From: Megalopta genalis
Taxonomy: Eukaryota; Arthropoda; Insecta; Hymenoptera; Halictidae
Length of the DNA: 64,000 bases
Direction: 5' to 3'
Assembly (NCBI RefSeq): GCF_051020955.1
Contig: NC_135013.1
Location: forward strand, 35,107,302 to 35,171,301
Position numbers and translations under genes: made by a program. The notes under the pieces are model-generated. The model worked only from the letters and a program-made list of their open reading frames with translations, was not told the DNA's origin and did no database searches. Positions 1-10,466 of the stretch are shown here, piece after piece (the stretch's first letter is position 1; each line of letters starts with the position of its first letter).

Positions 1-80
1 ATATTATTGTTATTGTATTATTAATATTATTGTAATATTAATATTATCGTTATTGTATTATTAATATTATTGTAATATAT
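1..80. repeat. ATT/AAT-rich microsatellite at window edge
   Basis: Imperfect repeats of ATTATTGTAATATTA fill the first 80 bases, within or just beyond the last visible LRR exon. Nothing else is visible here. Confidence 0.8.
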
Positions 81-98
81 TATTTGTCTAAATGTATG

Positions 99-284
99 TC
101 ATCGTAGAAAATTTTTCCCATACTCCTCCAACGATATCTCCTTCAAATAAGGCAACTTTTGCAGAACGGAGCGACTCAATTGAATCATTAAATTATTTGA
201 AAGATTCAGACGCTGAAGACGCGGGAGTCCACTGAACATGTCCGAAGGTAAATGACTGATCTGGCAAGAATCCAAGTTCAGCTC
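99..284 (-). CDS. LRR gene, coding exon 3 (too short for routine ORF calling)
   Basis: After acceptor TTTTTATTCAG (AG at 286-285) the frame reads ELNLDSCQISHLPSDMF, then LQRLNLSNN and LPYLKEISLEE, continuing the LRR register in phase 0. The frame stays open to TGA at 101-99. An alternative donor GTATGG (GT at 123-122) would end the exon at 124 in phase 2. I slightly favour splicing onward, since the protein otherwise stops in mid-repeat without a C-terminal cap or membrane segment. The sequence below about 75 is an AT microsatellite. Confidence 0.75.
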   Translation of the reverse strand, partial: ELNLDSCQISHLPSDMFSGLPRLQRLNLSNNLMIQLSRSVLQKLPYLKEISLEEYGKNFLR

Positions 285-1412
285 CTGAATAAAAATTCAC
301 TCGACATCATTGAGAATGATAGTTTTTTGTAAATACGACGGGCTTCCGATTATCCGGTATGCTTGGAACCAAGGAGACCTCTATTTCCTTCTTTATTAAT
401 ATTTCGTTAGAAATCAAATTTGAAATGCGGAGAAAAATTGAAGCTCCGTTCGGGGCTCCGTACAGCGCCAATCGGTGCAGCGGCAAAACGCTCAAACTAT
501 TAGCCAAATTACCGACAGTCGATTTTGGCCAACAGTTTGAGCGTTTTGCCGCTGCACCGATTGGCGCTGTACGGAGCCCTTAATTTTAGTTCGAATTTCC
601 GCCGTGAGAGACGCCACTTGTCACAAGGAGCGCCATTTTCAAAAATGAAACCGAAAAAACATTAATTACGGCGAAATTAGGCAATGAAAAAAGAAACCAA
701 GGGCACAGTATTGTTCAGGAGAATCGACTGTATCGTTATTACATGAAAAAAAGAAAATACGACGTCATCGCCGTGCATTGTTCCAGACATTCTGGATAAT
801 CAGAACTCTTCTATAGTATCGAAGGTAGTTATTTTTTTCGATTACCGTGAGCGAAGCCGTGCGCAACTTCGGCACATGGGAGTTGAAGTTGTTTTTGGAC
901 AGGTACAAAATTTTCAAATTTTTGTTCTCCACGAAAACATCGCTCGAAATGGAATAAAGATGATTTCTGGACAAATCCAGTATGGTTAAGTTGAACAGTC
1001 CATAGAAAGCATTTAAATCGATATCGCTGATCGTGTTTTTCGACAGATTCAGAAATTTCACGTTCGCCAGACCTACATTCTGAACGAGATATAAATTCTG
1101 TTATTATTATTATATTATTACTTATTATTATATTATTATTATTATAGAAAAACAACATTCACGATATCGTTCGTAGAAAAATATACCGACCTCCAGTTCG
1201 AAACCGTTCAAAGTGGACACCACGTTATCTGACAAGTCCAAGGCCTCCACATTATGCATGGTGCCTGCGTTTACGCTGTAAAGATGGCGGCCTGTGCAAG
1301 AAGCTCGCTGCAGCTTGTACCAAACGTCACACACGCATAGCGGCGAACAAGTTTCGACAGATTGTGCCGAAACACCGATTCCAATAACGTTGAAAACGAG
1401 AAAAACCAGCAT
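99..1412 (-). CDS. Leucine-rich-repeat secreted/membrane protein, 5' part (three exons, probably continuing off the window)
   Basis: Spliced model: exon 1 1412-1191, exon 2 1079-846, exon 3 from 284. All internal junctions are phase 0 with GT-AG ends (donors GAG|GTCGGT and ACG|GTAATC; acceptors TCGTTCAG and TTTATTCAG). The predicted protein starts with a hydrophobic signal peptide (about residues 1-16, ending VSA), followed by an LRR N-terminal cap with the cysteine pattern CSPLCVCD...C. Then come repeats with cores LDLSDN, LNLSKN, LDLSRN, LYLSKN, LNLDSC and LNLSNN. Such proteins act at the cell surface in adhesion, neuronal recognition or innate immunity; the subfamily cannot be named from this part. 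An upstream in-frame extension begins only with TTG, so the ATG at 1412, which directly opens the signal peptide, is chosen. The 3' end is unresolved: either a TGA at 99-101 or a donor GTATGG at 123-118 leading to exons beyond the window. Confidence 0.85.
453..579. repeat. Near-perfect 127 bp foldback (hairpin) in LRR intron 2
   Basis: Arms of about 57 bases (453-509 and 523-579) pair with only two internal mismatches around a loop of about 13 bases. The outer arm reads GGGCTCCGTACAGCGCC and its complement closes the element. It lies entirely inside the 845-285 intron of the LRR gene, so the pre-mRNA would carry a long double-stranded stem. No target-site duplication is obvious. A foldback MITE or a small-RNA precursor are both possible. 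Confidence 0.8.
846..1079 (-). CDS. LRR gene, coding exon 2
   Basis: 78 codons, phase 0 at both ends. They encode three LRR cores (LNLSKN, LDLSRN, LYLSKN) spaced about 24 residues apart, typical of extracellular LRRs. The acceptor is TCGTTCAG; the preceding 111-base intron (1190-1080) contains an ATT/AAT microsatellite. The exon ends ...RTASLT at donor GTAATC. Confidence 0.85.
1191..1412 (-). CDS. LRR gene, coding exon 1 (signal peptide and LRR N-terminal cap)
   Basis: 74 codons. They encode the signal peptide, the cysteine cap and the first repeat, with core LDLSDN near the 3' end. The exon ends ...FELE at donor GAG|GTCGGT (GT at 1190-1189). Splicing to exon 2 restores an uninterrupted repeat, because the next exon begins NVGLANVKFLNLS, which is the expected end of one repeat and start of the next. 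Confidence 0.85.
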
Positions 1413-2347
1413 ACCGATCGCGTAATTATACCGGTTATTCCACACGGAAGTATCGAGACTGATGTTTTCGTAAATAAACGATACCAATTACGCTTTAATA
1501 AAACGATTAAACGAGCGGAATCACTTCTCTGATAGGTGTTGTTACCTTTTAGGATGATCGTGACTGTGACTGCCAGTACGAACGTAATCTTATCTTCCAC
1601 ACACAGCATTTTATCTACGTCAGTGTGGATGTAATAATCGTGATACGTCATCGTTATAGCCGGCAGTCTCCCATACCTTTCCTCGACGTAGCATCTCTTC
1701 TCTGGCAATAAATCAGGAAACGCGTTTGCTGTATCCGGTAAAAAAGATAATCCGGGGAAAACTCCGGGCGACGACAATGTCCTGCAGAATTGTTTATCGT
1801 CGCGTGCAAAACGATTTTGCATCGTCGTGTTGGAGCATCGGGAATTTTTTGGAACGAACAGACATTATTATTTGTCGAATCTCTGGTGGCAATTCTTTTA
1901 AACTGACTGACACGCTTCGCGAGCAGGAACAATGGAGTAAACAGGAGGAGGGTTAGAGAGATTCTTTGAAAAACATCCTCACCGCAAAAACCAAAACCGA
2001 TGACCGCAAAAAATTCCGTCCAAGAGCCGCGGTTAGTTAAACGCGATAGAAACGAATTTCAATTTTAAAGTTGATCCACCGTGACTCGAGGAAGCCCTCT
2101 ACGCGTCACGCAAGAACTAATTATTTTATTCGAGTCTGCACGTTTCGTTGTGTGCACATTTTCTATCGTTCATAAAACGAAAAAGAAAGAGAAAAAAAAA
2201 GATCAGACGTAATTCCTGTAAAACGAAGGAAGAATTACTTTTTAATTCGCCCGGTGAGCCGCGGCGACCAGCGTGTGTCCATTCATGGCGTTATTTTTAT
2301 GACACTATGACGTTATAACCTCTCGGACGGGATTAAAGAACATCGGT
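1413..2347. other. Upstream flank of the LRR gene, no gene recognised
   Basis: This should hold the 5' UTR and promoter of the minus-strand LRR gene. Open frames at 1271-1822 and 1654-1932 on the minus strand carry no recognisable domain and are not accepted. No TATA box or initiator can be assigned with confidence. Confidence 0.5.
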
Positions 2348-2351
2348 TTAA

Positions 2352-2958
2352 CCCCTTAATGCACAGTTTTTATGAAAAAGGCCGGCCAAAAAAAATCAAT
2401 TCTTTTTAATGTAAAAAAACACAGTTTAGAACGTTGTCTTGGCAAGAAAATTTCAAAAATACAAAAATAATGGATATTTATACAATTGGTATGATTTCTC
2501 ATTTTTAGAATATTACTATTATTATTATTATTATTATTATTGTTGTTATTATTATTATTGTTATTATTATTATTATTGTTATTATTATTATATTTTATTT
2601 TACATTATATTTTAGTAAAATATATATTGAAAAATGAACGAATCAGAATCTGAATACGAATACGCTGTCGGAAAGCGGCTCACAAGAAAGAGATAAGTCG
2701 TAAGTGATAAGTATAGAAAAAGGATATATTTTATACTTAAATAAGTAAGTGTTATAGCTTACAATCCCATGTAAACGATAAATATCAATAAAACCATTGT
2801 TTTTTTTTGCTTTCACATTGTTATTTTCAATTCTCGATTGCATTCGAGTGTGAAAAATTATAGCAACATAAAGTACAACGCCGCTCGAATTATCTCGAGT
2901 GTGCACAGTTTGGCCAGTTTAGCGCGCTCGAGTTAACTCGAGCGTGCACGTTAAGGGG
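2352..2958. mobile_element. piggyBac-like TTAA-flanked MITE
   Basis: Terminal inverted repeats CCCCTTAATGCAC and GTGCACGTTAAGGGG are flanked on both sides by TTAA (2348-2351 and 2959-2962), the hallmark of piggyBac-type insertion. A wider direct duplication also flanks it: TTAAAGAACATCGGTTTAA on the left and TTAAGGAACATCGGTTTAA on the right. The interior has a TTA/TTG microsatellite (about 2513-2613) and a short acidic open frame starting near 2634 (MNESESEYEYAVGKRL), which may be a vestige of a transposase N-terminus. Confidence 0.8.
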
Positions 2959-3873
2959 TTAAGGAACATCGGTTTAAAATAGCGAGTGCGTAAAATGCGA
3001 GTGTTTATCAAACTTGCGACGATCAAAATACAGTCGAATTACATCACGGCGATTAAACAAAACTAAGAAACGAAAGCTCTGCTGCTCGCGATTGAACATT
3101 CTTCTCCACGGGGAGGAGGAGGAGGAGGACACGTATCGAGTAGAAAACCCGAGAGGCGTGTTTAGCAGTTGAACGGCGACGGTTAATGCAACGAAGATGA
3201 CTAAGAAGACCCCATTACATTGACAGCGAGGAATAACGTTACAATGCACGGGCCGGGTAATAATCCCGTTCCTTTATGCGCCTCGGTAGGAATGGTTTAA
3301 CCGGTGACAATTAAATGTTACTCACTAGCCCTTGGCACCTCTTTCGAAGCGAAGCGAAGCGAGGGGGTGTAGCCGCGCGCGTTCGGCGCGAGCTAACGCA
3401 CAGAGCGGCGGCGGAGCGTGTTTATTGCGCAACGTCCACGGAAATAAATCTAGGATAGGCTGCTGAGAACGCGCGGACGGTTGCCTTCTGTTCGGCCTTA
3501 CCATCCGTCCCCACCGCCCCGTTTTCGCATCTTCCGGCCATTTTCATTGCTCGCCGCTGTGTCCTCCGCGCCGCCATGACGAGCGCGCACGGTATAGCAA
3601 TGCAACCGCCTGGCCTCACCTTCGACGACAACACCGCCACCGCCGCCGCCGCCGGATCGATTTATCGGCGGAACAGCCAACGTACAACCAGCGAGAGCCC
3701 GGCCGGCTTTTCCGTCTTCGAATCGTCGAAACTCGTGGCATCCCGACGGCTTGGCATCTCGATCGTCGTTAGCGACGGACGAACCCCGATCACGGTCATG
3801 CACCAGTTTCCGAAACCGCGATACTACGCATCGGCCGAGAAAACGACGACGAATCCCCGAGCGTCTCTCGAAG

Positions 3874-4640
3874 ACACTTCACTCGGCCGCGTTTCGTCAC
3901 TGGCGCCCCCCAGCTGACACCGAGCGTGTTCGTTCAACGATCGAGAATAATTCGATCGCGAATAATTCGATCGATCTCCAGTACCGGAGAGAAAAACAAG
4001 AAACTTATATCACCATCACACCTGACGCGACAGAAAATATCGTACAGATATCGAGAAGAAGACGAGAGACGATGCTTCTCTGTTCGCACTTTTGCCAGGT
4101 TCGTTTTGTTCGCAAAGCGGGCGGCTCGTTCTTTTTCCCTCCCTCTCCCCTCGAACAAACGAAACTCGCACGCATTCCTCGCGATGCACAAACCTTGGAG
4201 AATTACATAGGAGGCGAGGCTCTTTGCGACACATTTCCGAGCGGCGAGACTTCGCGCGGAGCGTCGCGCGAAGATATTCCACTCGGCGCGTGTCGTCACC
4301 GACCTTCTCAGCTGACGCAAAATGGCCGCCCTGTCCTGTCAGCTGAACCACGAACACGGATTTTCTCTGGAAAAACGTGTTCCCGCGTTGTGAGACACGG
4401 CCGCCCGGCATCGTTACGGACACCGTGCTCGGTCGGTGTCGCTGGACCGCGAGAATTCATGGTATTTCATGAAAACGAATGCACAGTATGGTATTGGAAC
4501 GACGGTAGGAGTGTCTGGCGAAGCGAGGTCTCTTTGGCGAGAAGCTTCGCACACGGTTGGCAGGCCGATCGCTCGCGGATTTCGTCACCGCCCCGAGAGC
4601 TGCTCCTCAGCTGATGTCAAAACGGCGGCCGCCTCGCGCG
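3874..4640. repeat. Three degenerate copies of a TCGTCAC...CAGCTGA...ATGGCGGCC module upstream of the Glut4EF-like gene
   Basis: Segments ending near 3920, 4335 and 4635 share the order TTCGTCAC (or TGTCGTCACC), a short GC spacer, CAGCTGA, and in the last two an AAAATGGCCGCC or AAAACGGCGGCC block. Segments upstream of copies 2 and 3 also resemble each other (GCGAGGCTCTTTGCG, GCGAGGTCTCTTTGGCG). CAGCTG is an E-box core and AAATGGCGGC resembles a YY1/Pho site. This may be a tandemly amplified promoter-proximal cassette. Confidence 0.5.
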
Positions 4641-5645
4641 TTTAACGTTACCAGCTGATTGCGAAAGTCCGTTTTCACGGGGTGAACGAGATGAGAACGC
4701 GCGTGTCCCGCGGAATTGGTTATCGACGGTCGGTCAGAGGGAGACGGGTTCCGATCGACGCGCTTACGTATTTCACGGTGGTTTCGCCGAGGAAAATAAA
4801 TCGGGCGTTATTTCGCGACACACGGCGGCGTCGGTTTCGCGGCGGAAGAAAGAGGAGAGTGGGGGGCGGCAGAAGGGACGCCGAGTAGAGCCGCGCGCGG
4901 CGGTGAGGGGAGGGGGTCGAGAAAGTGGAGGGTCTCCGTGAGCCGAGCGCTTTGGCTAGGGTTCTAGCCTGCGATTTTTCTCGTTCTTCTCGTTCTCCGG
5001 GCGGACGGCCAATGAGAGTAAGTAGGTCAGCGCGGGCGTCCAATCGGCGCTCGAGGCCGGGTCACGTGGGTTTGTTGTTATCTATCAGCTGTTTTTCCCG
5101 GGCGGGCGGGCGGCCGGCCGGCGCAGTGAAAGCCGTTTCGAAGTCTATCCTCAGTTCTCCCCGGTCGCTCAGCTGTGCGTCACATGTCGGGAACCGCGAG
5201 TCCGACTTCTGTCTGTCCACCATCGTACCGTGTACCGCTTGCTCGTTCAGGTTGCAGCAAGGTGCCGGATTTCGACTCGCCGGCGAGCGTCGGTCGTATA
5301 TTATGCTATCTACCGCGTGCACGCGAACGTATCACGATAAATCCATCACGAAGTGCCTCGAACATGCGGACGGCGTGACAAACGCAGGCAACGATGCACG
5401 CCGTTTTGTTGTTGATACATTGAGTTCTGTGTTCAGGCCTCGAAGGCCGCCGCGTCCCTCCACGGTCTAGGAGAATCGATCGGATCTCCGTGTGCCCGCG
5501 AGAGTTGTTGATTCGCGATTCGCAACGCGAAACTGCCGATTTTCGAGCGTGCTGTTAAACGAGATTATTATCGGTGGAACACGATGACCTAAACCCGACG
5601 ACGGTTCGTTCTCGGCGTGTGTACGTGTGCCGGAGAGAGAAAGGG

Positions 5646-5730
5646 GGGGAGAGAGAGAGAGAGAGAGAGAGAGTGCGAGAGAGAGAGAGAGCGAAAGAAA
5701 GAAAGAGAGCGATAGAGCGAGCGAGATCCC
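5646..5730. repeat. (GA)n purine tract in the 5' leader region
   Basis: Nearly pure GAGAGA repeats with GAAA interruptions, roughly 500 bases upstream of the coding ATG. In insects GAGA repeats are potential binding sites for GAGA factor/Trl-like proteins; here that is only a possibility. Confidence 0.85.
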
Positions 5731-6206
5731 ATTTTCGGTGGGAACCGGTGAAAAATTAAAGGCGACGGTTCTTGTGGTGTCGGTGTCCAGTTCGCCGGGA
5801 GTGTGTTTCCGCTGATGTTCAACCGATCCACGTACAATATCGACCGACGCGTCGCTCGTATCGTCTCTCGCGAGCATCGAACTATTGGATCGGCCGTCGT
5901 ACGTTGTCGCGCGTCCGGCGAATACGATTCGTCGTTACGATTCTTTCCGTAACGAAGCGCGATCGGCGCCCGTCCGTTCGGAATCCCAGAGACAGTGCGG
6001 CGAGAAAGCTGAAGATAACGAGAGACCGGTGCAAATGCGATTCACGAGAGACTATTCGCGGCGCGATACTATCGAGAACGAGGTATAGAGCACCGCGCGG
6101 TGTACCCGTGGCGATCGCGCAGTGCGAGATCTCGAACGATTATTTATCGATACGACGACCGTGGTTGATCACCGAGAGATTCGTTTACCAGCAGCAGCCG
6201 CGAATA

Positions 6207-6596
6207 ATGTCGACGGGCAAGAGGCTGGCGAAACGTAGCATAATCGGCACCAGAGTGTGTGCTCCCGGCGAGGACGGGAAGTACTACACCGGCGTCATCC
6301 ACGCCGTAAAAACGCCGGCGTCAGCCGCCTCTGAGTCAGGCCTCAGCATTACGCCGAAGACACGCTACTCGGTGCGGTTCGATTCCGTTCCCGGCGGCCG
6401 ACCGCCGAGCCCGAGCACCGAGTACTCCGATCGCGATCTGATCGGGCCCGGCTTCGGCTCTGTGACCACCGCGCGGCTCGTGCCCGGACAGAAAGTTTAT
6501 CTGACGTACAACGGCCGGGAGATTCACGCGGAGGTCACGCAGCACCGCGAGCACCAGGACGAGGTGGACGTGAAGATCGCGCCGAACGGGCAAGAG
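6207..6596 (+). CDS. Glut4EF: First coding exon of Glut4EF / ZNF395-ZNF704-family transcription factor (DUF4772 domain)
   Basis: 130 codons from ATG 6207. The peptide starts MSTGKRLAKRSIIGTRVCAP, the conserved N-terminal block of this family, and later has LVPGQKVYLTYNGREIHAEV. The latter matches the PGQKVY-W-Y-G block of vertebrate ZNF395/SLC2A4RG proteins (DNA-binding regulators of the GLUT4 and huntingtin promoters). The C2H2 finger and the C-terminal DNA-binding region are not encoded here and must lie in later exons. The exon ends in phase 0 after ...NGQE at donor GAG|GTGAGG; read-through hits no family sequence. The start is chosen because homology begins exactly at this Met. The family is well supported; which paralog-like name fits best is inference. 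Confidence 0.85.
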
Positions 6597-6602
6597 GTGA
6601 GG
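6597..6602 (+). promoter_or_regulatory. 5' splice donor of Glut4EF-like exon
   Basis: GAG|GTGAGG is a near-consensus donor. It falls exactly where the DUF4772-type homology stops, and the translated sequence after it (HIRIYKLFSRRS) is unrelated to the family. Confidence 0.8.
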
Positions 6603-9270
6603 CATATACGAATTTACAAATTATTTTCACGCCGGTCTACTATATCACCGGTTTCCGGTGTTAGGTTAAGGAACGGCCTCGAGGGGCAATTTTCCCCGCG
6701 CGGGGAAAATCGGAAACGGTTCGGTTCGGTTCGGTCGAATCGCGCGTTCATTTCCGCGCATCGATCCTCCGGAAGCGACACACACGGAGTGGTCTCGTTC
6801 TCGGTGTTTTTTATTTCTTCCGAAAGGGACGCGCCGCAAAAAAGTCGTCGCGAACGCGTCGGCTACGCTGCGGGCATAACGAGGTTTGATACGTCATCCG
6901 TACGACCGTGTCGGGTCTCGGTGCATCCGAGCAGGTTAGCGCGCATCAAACTCGACCGGCGCGCATGCGCAGAAGCCGTCTCGCTCTCTCTCTCTCCCTC
7001 GCTCGCTCCCGGTCGGCACGGAACGTCGAGAGCGAGAGACTGCTTTCCAGAGCGGGGAAACGCGGTCTCGCGCGCGATAACGCCGCCGCGCCGCACCGGC
7101 CGTATCGATGACATGCTCGACGAATTGTGGCATGTTTACGCGGAGAGACCCGCTTGCTATTTTTTTATTTCCGCGTGTAGGGCGAAGCCGGGCTCTTCTG
7201 CCTCTGTTTCCACGGCCGGTCGCGAAGGAATCCGACGCTGACAGTCGGCTCGCGGCCGTCTCTGCTACCGGCATTGTTGCCGGTTCTGTTGTGTACACCG
7301 TGTACACTACGCTTCTCTCGCTCTCCCCCGCGAGCGCGAGCGCGCGCGCGCGCCGCGCCGGCTCGGACCGGGCGTCGTTAATCAGAAAATTTAATTTTCG
7401 TGACCTCGTTCCTCGACCGACCTATAGAGTGGATGTTCCATTTACGCGGCGCGCATGAGCGAGAGACGCGCGCGCTCTCTCTCTCTCTCCCTTCCGATCG
7501 GGGATAGAGAAGCACACGACGGGGCCACGGGGTAGGGGCAAACGACGTTACCTTGCGACGTTGCATCTGGAATACGACCGTGGGGCTCGCTCTATGCGCC
7601 ACGCATCCAGACCCCGGGGGCAATCGAATCCGTCTCGCTGCCGGCGATCCAGCGATTAACCGGAATATTCGAGGGTAAATGGGCTGGATCGGAACGCCGG
7701 GGAACGGTGCACGGGTATATTATCCGTCGCGGATGAACACGACGGGTTAACGAGCGGGTCAACGGAGAAGGAAACGCCGCGGCATTAGAATCGCGCGCGA
7801 TCGCCGGCCAAGTCGATTTTCAACGCGCCTTTCTCGGGTTACAGCCGCGGACAGAGAGCGCGCGCGCTCTATGCCCACCGGTCGGATAATCGGAAGCCGC
7901 GCGAATGTTTACGGATTCGCGGAAAAACGTAGCTAGCGCAACGGGCGCAATAAATACCCCGTAAAACCGGGGGATAGCGCTGTTACGGTCGGTCAGGCGT
8001 GGTGAAGAAGTGTACGCAGCCTCGATATACCGCTATGTGGGCGCGGTTAGATTCGTAATGAGAGGCACTGGCCAGAGCGTTATCCGTGCGAGCCGGCCGG
8101 CTCGCTTGCTCGCTCGCTCGAACGCCGGCTCGCGTGTATGCGGGAGCATGCTCGGCTTATGCGCGCGGTCCGAGTACGGGCGTATAGTGTGCTCGCCGGT
8201 GCACCGGCTACCGGTGACCCCACGTGGAACGCGTTAACGCAATATCTTTCTACCTCCGTTAGGCAGCTCAGGCGTGACCGCGGTTCCATTTCGTGGAAAC
8301 CTCGCGGCGCTCGTTCGTTGGAGGAAAAAATGAACCGGATCTGGTCAAACCGTGGTGTCCGGTTCCGATATTTTTTTTTTTACGGTCGGTCCAACGATCC
8401 TTGCGCATGCTCCTGCCGACGAATTAATAATAAACACGCCTCTTTATCGCGGGACCGTCCGGCGTTTACAGTCGGGAAGAGACATACGTCGGATGGCTAT
8501 ATCGATGGCACATCGACGATGGCTTTTCTTTTCGACGTTAGAGGGCTCTCGCGCGAAATTAACGACAATTTCACGCGACCGTCCGTAACCTTTACCCGTA
8601 ACCTTTATCCATGACCAACATGGGCGAGTGCCGAATACATCTGGCATCTATGCGAGCCATATTTCTGACATATTTAGAAATTATTCTAATAACCGTTCGA
8701 GTCCCAAGCAGCGCTATCACGCTGTTCGGCATTTTTCCACCGTGTTTTTTGAATAATCCCTGGGACTCGAACGGATAAAGTCTTTTCTTACAAGGATTCC
8801 GAAAAAACAGAGCTACAGGTATAATTGTCGTTTGATCTGAATCGATTTAAAAAATTTCAGGTTACATCTTTCTTCGAAACTTGTTCATAGATTTGAACAA
8901 ATTGTAGGCTCTGTACAGAATGTTTACAGGGAACAAAAGATTTAGAAACGGATTAAGCACAGTCGTTACTTAACGCTTAAGAAAATCTTCGTACAAAAGT
9001 GGACCGACCCTGCGTTATGTGCACATTTTCGGCGCGGCAGCCCGTACAGTGGGAGTGGTGTCACGGCGGACAACGCGCTCGTACAGAAAGAGTCAAACGC
9101 CGGGCATCGCAATTAATTCATCGATACTCTGTTACGCGAGAGCGAGGCAATCCGCGCGTCAGAGAGTTTCCCGGGGAGAGTTTACACGTGCTGCTGCGTC
9201 GCGTCTTGGACTTCTAGTGACGCAGAAGGTCGCCGAAGCATGAATCGGTAAATACCGTACCGACTCGTTC
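6603..9270 (+). other. GC-rich start of giant intron 1, no gene recognised
   Basis: CpG-rich sequence with short CT runs and (CG)n near 7340 continues to about 8600 and then becomes AT-richer. No second exon of the Glut4EF-like gene, no repeats with clear ends and no RNA gene were seen. Open frames here overlap on both strands and are compositional. CpG richness past the donor suggests intronic enhancer or alternative-promoter sequence, which is inference only. Confidence 0.5.
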
Positions 9271-9406
9271 GTCTCTCTCTCTCTCTCTCTCTCTCTCCCT
9301 CTCCCTCTCCCCCCTCTCTCTATGTCTGTCTCTCTCTCTCTCTTTCTCTCTGTCTGTCTGTCTCCCCCCCCTCTCTCTCTCTCTCTGACTCTGTCTCTCT
9401 CTGTCT

Positions 9407-9449
<43 letters not shown>
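9271..9449. repeat. (CT)n/(CCCTCT)n pyrimidine array
   Basis: About 180 bases of almost pure pyrimidine on the plus strand, with TCTG interruptions. Mirror symmetry in such tracts allows triplex (H-DNA) formation. Confidence 0.9.
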
Positions 9450-9450
<1 letters not shown>

Positions 9451-10199
9451 TGGCGCAAGCACGCCTGAGCGGTGATTTTCAAGCTTCCGTGCGCGCACTC
9501 GTCAACGGCCCGCGCGCGTACAGGCGAACATCTTTCGTTCCCGGAGCGATTATCTTCGCTGTTCGACACCTCGGTTTCCCTCGACCCGCGCGCCGGCTGT
9601 ACCGTTAAAGCCACCTTGGGTAACAAAATGGCCGGTTTCGGAACAACGGTCCTCCTTCGCGCGGCACTGGCCGCGGGTGTCCGAGCCGCGCGAAATCGCG
9701 CTCGAGATCCCGCGTCGAACGGGAGAAAGTTGAGAGTCACTGACACGCACGCGTGCGCGCATTTCACTGGTACGAAAAGCTAAAACACAAACCGCTGCGC
9801 GTTTATTACGCGCGCGTAACGCGCTCGGCTCGGCTCGGCTCGGCTTCGCGGCACGGCGCGACGCGGCGTTTTGCCGCGCGTGATCCGCGCGCGTCGTCCA
9901 CTCTATCTACGGTCGTCACGGAAATATCCGACCCGCGGGGCGCATTCGAAATAATGGCCGCGTTTAACGGTGTCACTGGTCACCGGCACGGGCGTGAGAC
10001 GATTGAGTAAGAGATCGCGCGCGCCTCGCTCCGCTAGTGGATCCAAAGATAGATATCCCGGCACTGGCGGGTCGAATCTAACTGGTCCGGCTCCACACAT
10101 GCACGCGCGCCTCACGCGCGTACGGCATGGCCCGCACAAACGCGGTCACCTGACCTACCTCGTCCATCGAAAATATTTCATACGCTTTCTCGAGCACGT

Positions 10200-10214
10200 C
10201 GAGAGAAAGAGAGT

Positions 10215-10247
<33 letters not shown>

Positions 10248-10466
10248 GCGTGCATCCTTCAAAGAACATGTGCGTATTCCCATCTCGGGATTCCTCGTTG
10301 CCCCCCACCCTCCAGCGGTCTCAAGGTCACCCGCTATTTTAACCAAACGATTCGAGGCTCTCGCGGTCGAGGCGTCGCCGCGCCACCCCGTATAGCCTGC
10401 GACCGTATAGAGTTATACGCGGAGAGAGAGAGAGAGAGAGAGGGGGAGAGAGAGTGAGAGAGAGAG
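10200..10466. repeat. Two (GA)n arrays
   Basis: Purine-rich GA repeats lie at about 10201-10247 and 10421-10466 on the plus strand, opposite in polarity to the CT arrays at 9271 and 10879. The sequence between them is unremarkable GC-rich intron. Confidence 0.85.

Larger units (their letters stand above)
3340..6206 (+). promoter_or_regulatory. CpG-rich promoter and 5' UTR region of the Glut4EF-like gene
   Basis: The sequence turns strongly GC- and CpG-rich before the coding exon. TCAGTT at 5151-5156 fits the arthropod initiator consensus TCAKTY. No TATA box lies at the proper spacing, as is usual for developmental CpG-type insect promoters. Several upstream ATGs lie between there and 6207. 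The frame of the coding exon stays open upstream to at least 5772, but that extension is arginine-rich and looks like translated UTR. The transcription start is inferred only. Confidence 0.45.

Noticed and set aside
1271..1822. 183-residue minus-strand open frame overlapping LRR exon 1
   Set aside because: Different frame from the LRR coding sequence, whose signal peptide, cysteine cap and splice phases are convincing.
3576..4614. Plus-strand open frames of 113 and 287 codons upstream of the Glut4EF-like exon
   Set aside because: No recognisable domain, they overlap each other and minus-strand frames, and they cover the repeated CAGCTGA/ATGGCGGCC module, which looks regulatory.
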